Source of the DNA: Rhizoclosmatium globosum
Lineage: Eukaryota; Chytridiomycota; Chytridiomycetes; Chytridiales; Chytriomycetaceae
DNA: 64,000 nt
Direction of reading: 5' to 3'
NCBI GenBank assembly: GCA_002104985.1
Contig: MCGO01000006.1
Span: forward strand, 806,001 to 870,000
The notes beneath the pieces were generated by a model. It was not told the origin of the DNA. It worked only from the letters and a program-made list of their open reading frames with translations, and ran no database searches. Shown in pieces: positions 16,695 to 28,599 of the stretch (the first letter of the stretch is position 1; every line of letters begins with the position of its first letter). Both the position numbers and the translations under genes were made by a program.

Positions 16695-18932
16695 TCACCC
16701 AATGTGTTTCAAGCCACGTCTCAAACCTCGTCCACTCCCCTTCTTTGCTTCACGATGAGTCGACTTCCTTGACGCTTTTTTGGCACCTTTCTTGTAACCC
16801 TTCTCAACCACCTTCTTGAACCCAACCCACTTTTTCTCACCACCATTCTTGGCCATTCGCGTCTTGACCTCCTTCAACACTGTATTCCAAACTCTTTCCC
16901 TTCTTTTCCGCGTTTTCCCATAACTTACGAACTTTTACCCCCGTCTTGCGCAGGAACGCGCTGTCGTAGTCATTTGCTGTACACATTCCCTGAAGCCCTA
17001 CAACAGCACCCGCAGACCCAGACAAGGAACCCATAAAACTCGAGATATATAAACGCGGCGGCGACATATCAAGAAGCAGCACCGTCGTCGAGTTCTTATC
17101 AACTGGACACGTGTTGTACAGTGTAAGATCAGGCCAACGCAGAGACTCAAGGATCGCGGTATACACAGGGCGTCCCATATCCAACAACAACTTCTCAGCC
17201 CTTGCTACGGCTTTACGTCCGCCGACGGGACATACATCCCACTGGTGTGTTGCGAGCGTGGTGTAGAGGGACGTGTATGTGTATGTTGGGAACGACATGG
17301 GGAGGCTTTCGAAGATTGTTTTGAAGGTGGGGAAGGTTGGGAGGGTGTAGTTTTTTAAGGGGGTTAAAGGGAAGAAACGGGTGCAGTGGAGGATTTCGGT
17401 GAGGGATGTTGGTTTCTCGCGGCGTGGGGTTGATGGGCATGTTGGAGTGTTGATTGGGGTTTTAGGTGGTGAGGGGTTTTGGGGTGGGTGGGGGATGGTG
17501 GGTTTGGAGACGGTTTTAGGGTGAGGGATTTCATTGTTTTCATTACTCTTGTGAGGCCGGTTTCGCAGTGGTTGAGGAGGGTGAGGGCTCTTGATTTGAG
17601 GCGGGTTATGCGTGGGCAGGTTGCGGTCATGTCGATGGGGGAGATTGAGTTTTTGGAGGGACGTGTGAGGGATCTGGTTGATTTCACAAGGACGCGGGGA
17701 CATTTGGCGGATGGGTCGATTGGCGACAGGGACTTTGAGCTTGTGAGGGAGAGGGCGGTGGACGAAGAACAAACTCCGGACACGAGAGATTTGAGGTCAG
17801 TGACAGAACGAACGGTTAGGCCTCGAACACTCTTGGCGATTCGTTCGAGACTTGTAGAGGGTTTCGGGAGGAGAATCAGAGATTGTTGTGATGTGTTTTT
17901 GACAACTGTGCGTGCACATGTTCCAAGCGTGGATGGATTGAAGGAGGGAAGGGAGCAAGTGCGGCTAATGAATGATTTGAATGCAGCGAGAGATTTTGGA
18001 AATGACTGGAATACGCGAGTGAAGAAGCCGTGTGGTGTTTGGACATTGAGATTTTTTGACGCGACAGGTACGAATTGGTTGGATGGATTTGAGCACTTGC
18101 GATGAAGGAGGTTTTGACGGATGGTGGGGAGTGTGATGAATTTCTTGGAACCCGAAGAGTTTCGAGCTGTTGAGTTCCACCATGACCATGAGCAATATGC
18201 GGGGATGATAGTCGCTGTAGTGCTTTGAATTTTGTCAAGATTCTTGTTGAATGTCTTCGTCAAATTGGTGGGTGTTGCAGGGCCAGTGAGTTCACGAGGA
18301 GTGAAAGATGTACGTGTCATGGTAAGAACGGTGGTTGATGTTGCAGGTGTGCTTTCTGTATTGGCTTGAGGTGGCGTCATTGTCTGAGGTTGGCCAACAA
18401 AGGCGGGAATAGGAGGAATACCCCTTTTTGCAGTAATCCCCCAAATCAACACCACAAGTGACAATATTCCAGCACCCAATAAAGCAACTGTCTTTGTGCG
18501 GATAGACAAGCGGTTTACATGAGCCATTCCCTCCGCATACTTTCTCGACAAAAGAATCCAAAGCGCAGCAACATACAACGTCACGTCCCCACTTCGAATC
18601 AGTTTGTTTTGAGGTCCAAACTCTTTTGCATTAATCGATTCGATGGATTCTTGTTCTGTGGAAGGGGTGGCAGTGGTGGAAGGAGTCACAGTTGGAAGGG
18701 TCACTTGGACAAGCTCCGCAACACCTTCTTCGCTGCTTACGACACTTGCGCTGTCATCTTCTGTTTCTGAGAGTACAATAACTTGGTTTGGAGAGGTTAT
18801 CAATTCAAACGAGTCCTGGAAGGGTTTCTAAATCAGGAATCGCTGCTAGGAATCAGATGAAAAAAGGCTTACATCCTGCGTGGGAGAAGGTGGATGGTCG
18901 ATTAGGGTAAAGTCGTCGGTGGATGAGGCCAT
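16695..18932 (-). CDS. Single-pass type II membrane protein, Ser/Thr- and Cys-rich ectodomain
   Basis: No recognised family. Minus strand from the ATG at 18932 (MASSTDDFTLIDHPPSPTQD), one intron near 18829-18873, stop at 16695-16697. The acidic Ser/Thr-rich N-terminus of about 150 residues is followed by basic residues and a membrane segment (TVALLGAGILSLVVLIWGIT), then a long ectodomain. The ectodomain has regularly spaced cysteines and an internal near-repeat: SLSPIDPSAKCPR and SISPIDMTATCPR about 30 residues apart. It continues with HQWDVCPVGGRK, LTLYNTCPVDKNSTTVLLLD and a Lys/Arg-rich tail (KGYKKGAKKASRKSTHREAK). At least two frame breaks occur (near 17400 and 16890). The ectodomain could be an adhesin or wall-associated protein; this is inference. 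Confidence 0.6.
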
Positions 18933-19320
18933 TGTGGTCGACCTGGGAAAAGGAATGGTTTTGATGAGCTTTTTCTGGTTACAAGGTGGCGCTATTCGAA
19001 TAGATAAAACAGGAGGAGATACCTTCTCATTTTGAGGACAATGGAATTAAAGGGAGAAAAGGGGAAGAGGGTTGGATTTGTTGGATTCCAATCAGGTTTG
19101 CACTGTGCCACCCTGTGTTGGTGTCGGTGGCGGATCACAAACAATGGATTCCTTCTAGAAGGATTTTTGTTTGTTACTTTAGGCGTTTATTTCTATTGGT
19201 TTTCTTATTTTAGTATTCATACCGCGTATGAAAACGTTGTGGTTAATTTATTGAAATTACAAGAAGTTCCCCCTTCATTCTTCCTCCATTTCGAGCAAAT
19301 TCACTCTTCCTCTGTCGATA
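18933..19320. other. Intergenic between two minus-strand genes
   Basis: Holds the 5' region of the membrane-protein gene and the 3' end of the roadblock gene. I see no other gene. Confidence 0.5.
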
Positions 19321-20223
19321 TCAGAGCTCGTTTGGATTCTGAATCACGATAAGAAGATAGGTTTTGGCTGTCAAGGACATTGGTAGATATTCAACAATAC
19401 ATTCTAAAACTGAGAAACTCACTTTCAGCAACCATAATCTGAATTGCATCAATTAATCGACAGATATTCGAAGAAAAAATGGTCTTACCTCATGTTTCTT
19501 TGATCGCACTCTCAAGAACGTCAAATCATCCTAAATAGTAAATGCGCGATCAACACTTCAGAAAACTCATGCTCTAATATTTATATGTCTCCAAGTCTGA
19601 TGGAATCTCATAGTTGAACACGGAAACTTATTTTGACGTGTGCAAAGATCCAAATGTTCTTCTCACAGTCTTGAATGACAACAGCCCTTCAAATGCCATA
19701 CTTCTTGATAACAATATTCTAAATTGCTGACTCCTTTTTTCATTTCTCACGCTTGAAATGCGCTTCGCTCTCTTCTAGTAGACTAATGAAAACACACACA
19801 CCTCAGGATCCAAATCTCTCACAACACCCTTCCCTTTCGCGGCCAACTGAGTCACCAAAGTGGAATATTGCTGTGTTTGGATGTTATCGAGGGTCGAACG
19901 GATCACGGAGCCATCATGTGTCGCAATGACAATTCCTATTTGAACAGATGGGGAGTTTTGGAGGATTCATGGATGAGGGCTGGGTCAGATCTGATGATCA
20001 TTGATAGATAGAATGAGATTGTTTACCGTGGACGCCTTTGTGTGCTTGAAGGCGGGAGAGCTGGGTATAAGTGTTTTAGTAACTTTGCTTGATGTGGTTG
20101 GGATTTGGACAGAATAAAACGCGATCGAGCGTTTAATCACGCGAGTATTCAGTTAATCGCGGCGTGTTGAAATGGAGAAGTTTGTACCGTTGTCTCCATG
20201 TCGTTCAGCTCCTTGTTGTTCAT
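19321..20223 (-). CDS. DYNLRB: Dynein light chain roadblock/LC7 (DYNLRB)
   Basis: Small dimeric light chain that binds dynein intermediate chains in cytoplasmic and axonemal dynein. Six short exons on the minus strand: 20188-20223, 20027-20060, 19802-19935, 19489-19530, 19423-19438, 19321-19367. They join in frame without any correction to a protein of about 102 residues, the normal family length. Diagnostic stretches are RLQAHKGVHGIVIATHDGSV, IRSTLDNIQTQQYSTLVTQL, GVVRDLDPEDDLTFLRVRSK and the C-terminal YLLIVIQNPNEL. The one 16-nt micro-exon (19423-19438) is notable. Automated gene callers would probably miss this gene because no exon has a long ORF. It is part of the flagellum/dynein theme of the region. 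Confidence 0.93.
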
Positions 20224-20513
20224 TTGTTTCAGCAAAGTTTTTATGCTGGCATATTGTTATAAACAAAATATTCAATTAATGATAACCTTACATGTTATTT
20301 TTTACGGGCTGTGATTGCTTGGTTATACTGGCTTTCCGCAGCTCAAGCAAGGATAACTAACTCAGGGAACCACATACATATGCATGACTAATAATCTGAA
20401 GCGTGCGATAACTCAAATACCCGACAATAAAGCACAAATCACTTCCCATGTGCTTGGTTGGGTGACGGAGGAACCTGTCCCCCAATTTCTCCAAACGAAA
20501 AACCACCCTCAAA

Positions 20514-20895
20514 ATGCCATCCGTGCGTGATCCCTTCACTACTCCTTCACCCAACCTTTATCTTAATTTCCCTAATTCTCCAGGCCGACTTCGAAGCCGC
20601 TGCCGCCGCCGCCAAATCGCTCTCATACAACCCATCCAACGACGAGCTCCTCGCCCTCTACGGTCTCTACAAGCAGGCCACCGTCGGCGACAACACCACC
20701 GAGCGCCCAGGTCTCTTTGATCTCCAGGGCAAGGCTAAGTGGGATGCCTGGGAGAAGAACAAGGGAACCAGCCAGGCTGTAAGTTGCTTTTACCTGCTTT
20801 TTTACATAAGAGTGCCTCCCTAATAAGTAACCTTAAATTATTAGGACGCTGAGGCCAAGTACATTGAGCTTGTCAAGTCTTTGCAGGCCAAGTAA
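20514..20895 (+). CDS. Acyl-CoA-binding protein (ACBP)
   Basis: Cytosolic 84-residue protein that binds medium- and long-chain acyl-CoA esters. Exons 20514-20522 (only Met-Pro-Ser), 20584-20778 and 20845-20895, all in frame. Hallmarks: [18 protein letters not shown], the [12 protein letters not shown] motif (acyl-CoA adenine and phosphate contacts) and the C-terminal [12 protein letters not shown] helix. The length is typical. Codons end in C far more often than in neighbouring genes (GCC, GAC, CTC), which suggests a highly expressed gene. The frame is intact. CFAP251 begins 335 bp downstream on the same strand. Confidence 0.96.
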
Positions 20896-21230
20896 ATGCG
20901 TTGCCTTGTGTCATCGCCCGTGATAGAGTAGTTCCTATTATATTCATTGCTGCGACTTGAGTTGATCTTTGTTTGTGCTATGTATGAATAAAATGTGAGT
21001 ATTGGGAATTAGTTTAGTTGCTGTTGTTTCGACTTTGTTGGGTGGCTGTGTTCGGGGCTGGGGACTGTGACGGTGATATCACATACGCAATACTTTCAAC
21101 ATTGATAAATCAAATGAATTCATCTCGTTTAAAACGATGGATTGAAATGTTGGATAATTCGGACTTAGTTGGTTGAATGAGTTGAATGGTCAAAACAGAG
21201 AATTGTCAATAAAGAACATACAAATCCACC
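20896..21230. other. Intergenic, 3' region of ACBP and 5' region of CFAP251
   Basis: An AATAAA signal lies at about 20987. Nothing else that I can support. Confidence 0.5.
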
Positions 21231-24200
21231 ATGGACCAGAAACACGTCTTGGTGAGATCCCATCAACTTAAAAAGTGTCTCTAATTCGTTCGTGTCACCA
21301 AGAACTTGAGCTGGACTTTTGGCCTCAATCGGAATATTGTTGGAGGAGTCTTTACTCTCGCAGATGGACCCAATCGAAAGGTTTACTCGAATACTTTGCA
21401 GTATTATAAAAAGCTCAATTCGATTATTCAGATTCTGTTTTACGCGTCGTCGCATACAGGTGTCCTCTTTGACTGGATCGAAGGAAAACAACAAGTCCTT
21501 CAAGGCCATGTACGTTGTCATTCCATACTCACCTGCTTCATCACAAAGATCAAATCTCACATCGAATACAAAAAGTGCAATGAAATCTCCGCCACAGCTG
21601 TAACTTCAAACAAACGATGGGTCGTGACAGCCGACAAGGGAGTCTCACCCGTCCTCATTGTCTGGGACACCATGCCCCACATGATTCATCAACATCTCGC
21701 GAAATTAGTTCCTGGTAGTCCCGCGGGTCCGCCATTGTTGAACGCGGTGCCGATTAAGACTATCTTTGAGATTCATTCCGGAACGGGTGTTGTGGCGTGT
21801 GAGTTTAGCAAAGATATGAAGTATTTGGCTACGCTTGGTGCAGGTGAGAGTTAATGGGAATTTGTGTTTCGTGGGGTTCTGATGTTGGGTAATATGAATA
21901 GAGGAAAAACAGACGATTCAGATTTGGGATTGGTCAGCGGAGACTGATACGCCATTATGTAAACTCGAGATTGAAGGCGAACCTCAGGTGCGTATCTTCG
22001 ATTGTGTTGTGAGACTTAATCTCGTTCATTCCCATCACTTCACAGAGAACACTCAAAATAAATCCAGAAGACTCGTTTGAAATCATGACGAATGGAAGCG
22101 AGACTGTTAATTTCTTTATTTGGGATAAAGATGGAAGCATTGTCAAGAACGTACCTCTCTTGGCTTCAAAGTAACATCCTACCCACATTTACCATAAGCA
22201 TCATTTAATATGAACGCAAAACAGAGACTTCCTTCACACACCCGCGAAATTCACATACTCCATGTTCATCCCCACGAAACACCAGGCAATCACCGCAACT
22301 GTTGATGGCGATGTCATCATCTGGGCCAACCACTCTTTGAACAACTTGAGCATGGACTTGGGGAAAGGCAAATATGCGTGTGTCAAGTTTATGAAGTAAT
22401 GTTTTGCTTTTTGGCGAAAGGTTGTTGTTCGTTGTTGATGAGATCAATTCACAGGTTGCATCAATCTGCGATTAATTATGTTACGACGATTGGGGATCAG
22501 TATGTTGTTACGGGTGGAGAGGAAGGGAGTATCAAGATTTTCGATCTTCAGGTATTTGGTTGAAGGTCGAATAGGGAGAGGCTGACCTTCTGTCAAATAA
22601 ACAGCTGCGTCTGATTATCTGGTTTGAGAAACTTAAAGCCGGTCCGATAACGTCTATTTCTTTTTGCTCTTCCTTCACGAAGCCAATTGATTCTCGTGAT
22701 TGTATGTTGCTTCGTGTCCTTCCCTAACTCACCATTTAACTAATTTTCGAACAAAAGCGATCGTACCGGACTTGAATATCCCGGAACTCGTTCTATGTAC
22801 TAAGCATTCGAGGGTCTTGTTATTGAGTAAACAGGATTTGCGGAATGTCAAGACTCCGCCCGTTAAAGCGAGGATTGGGAGCGCCGACAAGAACGGGGAG
22901 GTTTTAGGGGTTACAGAAGAGGTGAGGTTGTTATTAGAAGGATTGTGGTGACTGAAAGTATCTGTTTAAAGGGACCGGATGTTCATGTTCTTCACGAGAC
23001 GCAGTATCAATCAGTCCATGGGCTTGCCGCGCATCCAAAACTACCCCGCTTTGTTGTTGGAGGATACAGCGGTATGTTTTCGTGACGACTGAAAATGTTC
23101 TCTGATACTGTGTTTTTCCAGGTCTTCTTCAAATCTGGGACTACTCTGCAAAGAACGTGGTCGTTTCGCGCTTGTTTGAAATCGTCCACGTCGATGAAGA
23201 TCCGCATACTCCATTGACAAAGAAAAAGAAGCCCGTTGTTGAGCATTTGAAGATTGAGAGTATTGCTTTTTCGGCGGACGGAGAGTTGTTAGGTTCGTTT
23301 CATTTGTCGCATTCTTTTCAAAGATCTGAGCTCACTTTGAAACAGCGGTGGCTTTGAGAATGGAACTCTGAGAATTCTTGACGCAAACACGCTCCTGGAA
23401 ATCGATGGACAACGGAGCGTTACGGGAGATATCATGACCCCATACTACATTGTCGCCAAAGACCATCCTGAAAACGATTTCGGATGCCGTGTTACGAATG
23501 TTGCGTTTTCGGCTTGTGGCAAGTTCTTTGCGGCTAGCGACTCACAGTTTGCTGTTACTTTGTTCAAGAAAGAGACAAGGATTGGTCCGAAGAAGAATAT
23601 TGATGGTGTTGGTCGGGCGGTGGAGAAACTTGCGAGTGGGGAGAAGTATACGGTTTGGATGCAGATTGGAAAGTGCAAGGCGCATTATAAGGACATTATA
23701 TGTGAGTTCGCATTAGTTGTGTAATATTGCTAATGCACATTGGTTCATAGCTCTCATGTTCATTCCCCAACGGCCCTTGAACCAACTCGAGTCCGTCTCC
23801 TTTCCGTTTCGACTGACCGTCATTGCGCCGAATATGATACGGATACATCAACAATCACAAGTGGAATCAAACTCATCTCACTGAAACGTATCGAACAAAC
23901 CTCTCGTCCACTCGCAGCAACCTGGCACCCTTCGCTCAGCTTGACAAACAAACCTCCGCAGCCTGAATCTCATAACCCGGCCCTCCCCAACAAAGATGAA
24001 ATCGCATCCATCTCCGCGGACACGTTCATTCTCACGTGTAACTCGGACTACAAAATTAGGCTGCACAATTCAAACACACAGCTGTGTAGAAAGACTGTGC
24101 TCGGTCCTACGTTTGGCGGGAATTTGAACAGTCTTGTGATTATGCCAGATATTGGAACGACAGACTCGTTTAACTATGTCGCATATTCGACACATGAGAA

Positions 24201-25255
24201 GGTTGTTGGGTTGACAAAGATGCCGTTTGATGGAAACCCACACAAGTTTATGGGGTTGATTGCTCATCCATGCCAGGTACCGTTTTGTGTTCGTGAATTA
24301 ATACGAGTGGAAACTAAGAAGTCAACGCAAATAATAGGTTTCGAAAATCGCGTCGACTTTCGATGGGTGTTTCCTGTTGACAGCTGGATTGCAAGATGCA
24401 ACAGTCCATATGTGGAGTGTGAACCCAACTGCACTTGACACGCAGATTGCGATTGGTGGGAAGGAGTTGGAGCCGTTTTTGGATATGTTGGATGAGAGTG
24501 GTGCAGGCGAGACTGGGGCATTTTACAGAGAGATGGAGGATTACTTCTACTATGCGCAGCTTCGAAGGTATGGTTGATTTTGTATATGGTTTTGTGAGTA
24601 ATTGTGTTATGAGTGCAGTCAAGGTGAAGATGCGGCGACAACCCGTTTGATTCAGGACACAGTCGGAATCAGTGAGATTCCTTCATTATGCAGGCGATGG
24701 GATACTACCCCTCCGAAAACGAAATTGAGAATATGTTGAATGAAGTCAAATATTCTAATTTGACAGATGGCGAGATTGTGAGGATATCACGTTTCCTGAT
24801 TTGATTAAGTGTACGTTTCCCCCTTGAATGGTTAGACAGTTGCTAACCAATCCATAATTAGTGTATATCAACCATCGTCCAGTTTTTGATCACTCCGAGG
24901 AAGACCTCCTCGCGGCTTTGAAGTACGCAGTGAAACTGACACCCGGACTGACGGACGAGAAACGTGACTCTATCAAAACTATCAATTCAGAGACAACTGT
25001 TACTAAGGATGGGCTTTATAGCTTGTTGCAGCAGTATGGTGAGGTGTCGAGTTTTTATTTCAATAGCTAACGATGGAAACAGGTGAGGTAATGACGAAAG
25101 AAGACCTCCAAACATCATTTCGTGCAATGTTACTGAATGACCCTGTTTACAACGGAACCTTGCCAGAGAAGTTCACGGGTCGTCAGTTTATTGAGGAATT
25201 GTTGGGACTGCAACCGACTGTAGTGAATGGAGCAGCTCCTGCTTCAGAAAAGTGA
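21231..25255 (+). CDS. CFAP251: CFAP251 (WDR66) WD-repeat and EF-hand axonemal protein
   Basis: Component of the calmodulin- and spoke-associated complex at the base of radial spoke 3 in motile cilia. Starts MDQKHVL (21231-21251), then NLSWTFGLNRNIVG from 21303; this LSW-FG start of the first beta-propeller is typical of the family. Introns fall between blades, for example 21510-21575, joining LQGH to CNEISATAV and RWVVTADKGVSPVLIVWD. More WD blades follow (TIQIWDWSAETDTPLCKLEI, GDQYVVTGGEEGSIKIFDLQ, GGYSGLLQIWDYSAKNVVVS). The C-terminal EF-hand-like region reads MGYYPSENEIENMLNEVKYS and ends GRQFIEELLGLQP before the TGA at 25253-25255. A break near 23348 (GELLAV/GFENGTLRILD) needs one base. 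About a dozen exons; the N-terminal extension of the animal protein is absent. Confidence 0.9.
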
Positions 25256-25341
25256 TTGTTTATTTATTTATTTTATTTTGTGGAAGAGACTGTTCTGAAT
25301 TCGATTGTTCGTTTTTCTGTTTTTGAAACTTACTCAAGGAG

Positions 25342-26317
25342 ATGGAACAGGTGGGCAAGCTGCGCAACATCCCTCCCTTTGCTTCATAGAGCTTTAATCA
25401 CTATGGAAGTTGGAACTACTGCGATACTCTTTGAATAATGCTAACAGCTGTTGTCCAATTAGGATCTCGAATCCTCAAACTACTCCGAATCCGATGTTTC
25501 GACGGCCTACTGGATCGAATGGTTTCTCTCATTGAAGGGAAACGAGTTCTTTTGCGAAATTGATGTGGGTCGTTTGGGTTGGTTTTATGTGGAGGACTCA
25601 ATAGAAACCCTAGGAGGACTACATTAACGACCGCTTTAACTTGACTGGAATTAGTGCTGAAGTACCGCATTATCAAGAGGCATTTGCTTTAATGACGGAC
25701 AACTTGGATGCTGAGCATGATTTGGACAACCTCGTACGATATACTCATAAATCAACTATTTTCAATACTGAACGTATTATTTAGCCTGAAAATGTACGAA
25801 TGGAAATCGAAACATCAGCACGCCACTTGTATGGTTTAATTCACGCACGTTTTATTATTACGACTCGTGGGCTCGTCAAAATGTTTGAGAAGCTCCGACA
25901 CGCTGAATTTGGGAGATGTCCTCGTGTATTATGCCATAATCAAGCAGTTTGCCTGTGGGATTGAGTGATGTTCCAGGATATCGAAGGTGTGTTTCTTTCA
26001 TTCCTTGTTACTGGCTAAACCTCTTTATCGAAAGCGTAATGCTCTACTGTCCACGTTGTGAAGATGTGTACGCTCCACCTTCTAGAAGACACGCTGTGGT
26101 CGACGGTGCCTACTTCGGAACAACGTTTCCACACCTTTTGTTGCAGGTCTACCCTCAGCTTATGCCAACCAAGTCAAACGACAGATATATCCCTAAAATC
26201 TTTGGATTCAAAATCCATGGAAATGCATTGGAACAGAGGAAGCAAGATGAGGTTCGGGAGGAGCAGAGAAAACGCATTTTAGCGATTCCTGGGTCGGAAG
26301 GGTTTCCACAGGACTGA
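25342..26317 (+). CDS. CKB: Casein kinase II regulatory (beta) subunit
   Basis: Regulatory dimer of the CK2 holoenzyme, nucleus and cytoplasm. Exon 1 is probably just Met-Glu-Gln (25342-25350), followed by 25463-25564, 25614-25733 and 25785 onward. The conserved core is SESDVSTAYWIEWFLSLKGN, EDYINDRFNLTGI, HYQEAFALMTDNLDAEHDLD, FGRCPRVLCHNQ and YCPRCEDVYAPPSRRHAVVD. The zinc-binding cysteines CxxxxC...CxxC are complete and form the dimer interface. GAYFGTTFPHLLLQVYPQ and PKIFGFKIHG complete the family signature. One base is missing near 25948 (NQAV/LPVGLSDVPGY). The last intron splits GYR/SVMLYCP. Length is about 240 residues, normal. Confidence 0.94.
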
Positions 26318-26787
26318 TTTTGTTGTGAATATGTGGTGATTAAGGCATTATTAAAGGTTCTAAATGCAAATTTGATGCTTGAATGGTAACGTCCGGTATG
26401 GTACGATCACAAACCTTCTAATTTGGTGCGGATTTTTTCAAATGGAATAACCAAAGCGGTCCAAGATGTATGGTTTGAAAAAAAAAAGCAAAAAAGGCTT
26501 AATTCGGAAAGACATTAGGATCGTGCATTATATTGGGTGCGGGGGTACTGGGCAGGTGGGTGGGTGGAGGGGGGGGGGTTGTACATTCAAGCAAATAGTC
26601 AGAATAGCGCAGAAGAGATAGTTCCGATGGGATATTTGCAGTTCACATGAAGAGTCTAGTACAAGAAGGATGGACCTTGTGTCTTTTTTTTTTTTTTTTT
26701 TTTTTTTTTTCTTTTTTTCAGACATTTTCTGATTCACTGGTGAACAAATCAGTTGGCTGGCTTTTCTTCCCTACGAAAAATTTATCA
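26318..26787. other. Intergenic with long homopolymers
   Basis: Contains an A run at about 26479-26488, a G run at about 26570-26578 and a T27 run at 26684-26710 followed by C and T7. No coding potential seen. The short ORFs across the T run are Phe/Lys homopolymers and not genes. Confidence 0.7.
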
Positions 26788-28171
26788 ATGCAGTACCTGT
26801 CGTTCTTACCACCCAAACCAGACTTCTCCTTCGCCGTAGGCAACAGTTGCTAACGTTCCTTTTGCTCGCCGCTTCAATTCTTCTTGTTTGGAGTATGATA
26901 CAATCGGCACCTATGGTTTTAAATGATGTGCGGGCAATGGACTCACCAACCTTGTGCGATCCCTACGCTCAGCCAGGGTTCCTGAATGATAGTAGCAATA
27001 CTGCTCATTGGCAGGTTCTGAACAGCCTAAACCAGTCTGTAATGCGACTGATTTCCTGGATGTTGTCAAACAATCTGCCAGTGGAAAAGTCGATTCACTG
27101 CCTCAAGCATTGACAAACAAGCTGGTTTTGTTGATTGGAGATTCATTTGAGGTGATTGTGGTTGATTGTTCGAATCATGACTTCAATTTAAGCCTTTCAT
27201 TTCAGAGAACTGTTGTCTGGCACTTTTGCGATCAAGTTGGATCACCAATGGTGTTGGCAAAGCTGAACGGAGATCTTTTGCCAGCAAATGCAACTCACAG
27301 TGAGTATCCACAAGGCCTATCAAGAAGTTGTGTCATTAGCGACAAAAAGGGAGGAATCTTCGCCATTGTTTCTGTCTTCCATTTCGGCGTTGCGAGTAAC
27401 CTGACAAAGCTGGAGAAGAATCATTGGGATCGCGGATATTCCCCTAAAGAAACCGTCGAACGAGTCAAGTGGCTTCCTTACTTTTTGCGAGCAATTGCAA
27501 GTCATGTTTTCCCCGAATTCTGCAATTTGGCAAAGCAGGAGTGCCCACCTCCAAAATACTTCAAGAAAGTCAAAAATCCAAAGCTGAATGATTCTGTTCC
27601 CCCATTATTGGACCCGAAGAATCCCTTTTGGTTTCCGAAGCCTGACTTGATTCTTACACAAAGTATGTTATGGGACTTGATGCTCCGGAACGAAGATCAA
27701 CAGTTTGATGCTTTTGCAAACGACTGGGTCTTTGGAATGCGTGAATTCATTAATGTTGTGCAAGAGACGTTTGGTGGCGCCGTGAAGAATGTCAAGACTC
27801 GGAACGGAGAGATTCTACCGAGATATTTGATTCGAACGACACCGTTGCCAGATGAAAAGGACGGAAATGGTAAAACATTCCACACAGAGGAAAAGTTCAG
27901 CCCAGTGAATGCACTTAACTATTTGATGAGGAGTGGGTATCTGAACTCCGACGTTCTTGTTCATGAATCTCATCATGATAATACAAAGTCGAAAGATAAG
28001 AAGAATCTTGAGGCAAAGCAAGTGGGGTTGTTGGATTGGGATAAGCTGATGGCTGGGACCCAGAGTCATTCAGACGATGGTTTGCATCCAAACATGTTTT
28101 CTAGCAATGCGTTCATTCAATTGTTGTTTTCGAGGTTGGAGTTGTTGTATCAAGGCACTCCGAGATATTAA
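26788..28171 (+). CDS. Membrane-anchored SGNH/GDSL-like hydrolase
   Basis: The ATG at 26788 gives a short cytosolic tail (MQYLSFLPPKPDFSFAVGNS) and a membrane anchor (LLTFLLLAASILLVWSMIQS), a type II topology. The luminal part has LVLLIGDSFE (block I, Ser nucleophile), interrupted by an intron at about 27150-27206 and continuing RTVVWHFCDQVGS. The C-terminal DGLHPN gives the Asp-x-x-His dyad of SGNH hydrolases. Between them are MLWDLMLRNEDQQFDAFAND and YLIRTTPLPDEKDGNGK, as in PC-esterase-like enzymes of fungi. Several N-glycosylation sequons (NATH, NLTK, NLSL) support secretory localisation. The substrate (polysaccharide ester, lipid or other) cannot be told. Breaks near 26846 and 27005 need one base each; the rest is a clean 380-codon ORF. 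Confidence 0.65.
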
Positions 28172-28399
28172 ATCTATTTTCTTTTCTTTTTTTCAGTTCT
28201 GTAGCAGTTTTATGTAGACCCAAATATGTTTTATCATCAATGTAAGGCCGGTCTTCAGCTACCAATTTGCAATTTATTGAACAATCGCATATATGAAGTC
28301 TGAAACGAATCAGATAATATTCACATGGTGTTGTTCTCTGAGCCCCATCCTTCACTTGAACAACAGCTTAATGTGTTCAAAATATCGGCAGTTGACGGG

Positions 28400-28550
28400 T
28401 TGATTTGCAGTAAGCTTGAGTATAATTGCAGAGATGCAAGACAGCAGCATAAGAGCAATTCCCATCAACACAAAGCCAACCATATGAATGAAGCCAAAAG
28501 CTAATCACTGTGATTTCATTTTTATATTTTAAACCGAGTATCTTGAGATA
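28400..28550 (-). pseudogene. Relic of an MFS transporter 3' end
   Basis: On the minus strand this reads FGFIHMVGFVLMGIALMLL, closely matching the last membrane helix of the MFS gene at 30408-31956 (FGVIHIVGLASIGIALIF). The surrounding bases match about 30440-30540. An in-frame stop is present. The rest of 28172-28599 has no gene that I can support. A sequence at about 28355-28420 recurs at about 29735-29795. Confidence 0.7.
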
Positions 28551-28599
28551 AGACGAAACTCTCTCTCACTCAGGAAAGAGAAGAATTAAGAATTTAAGT

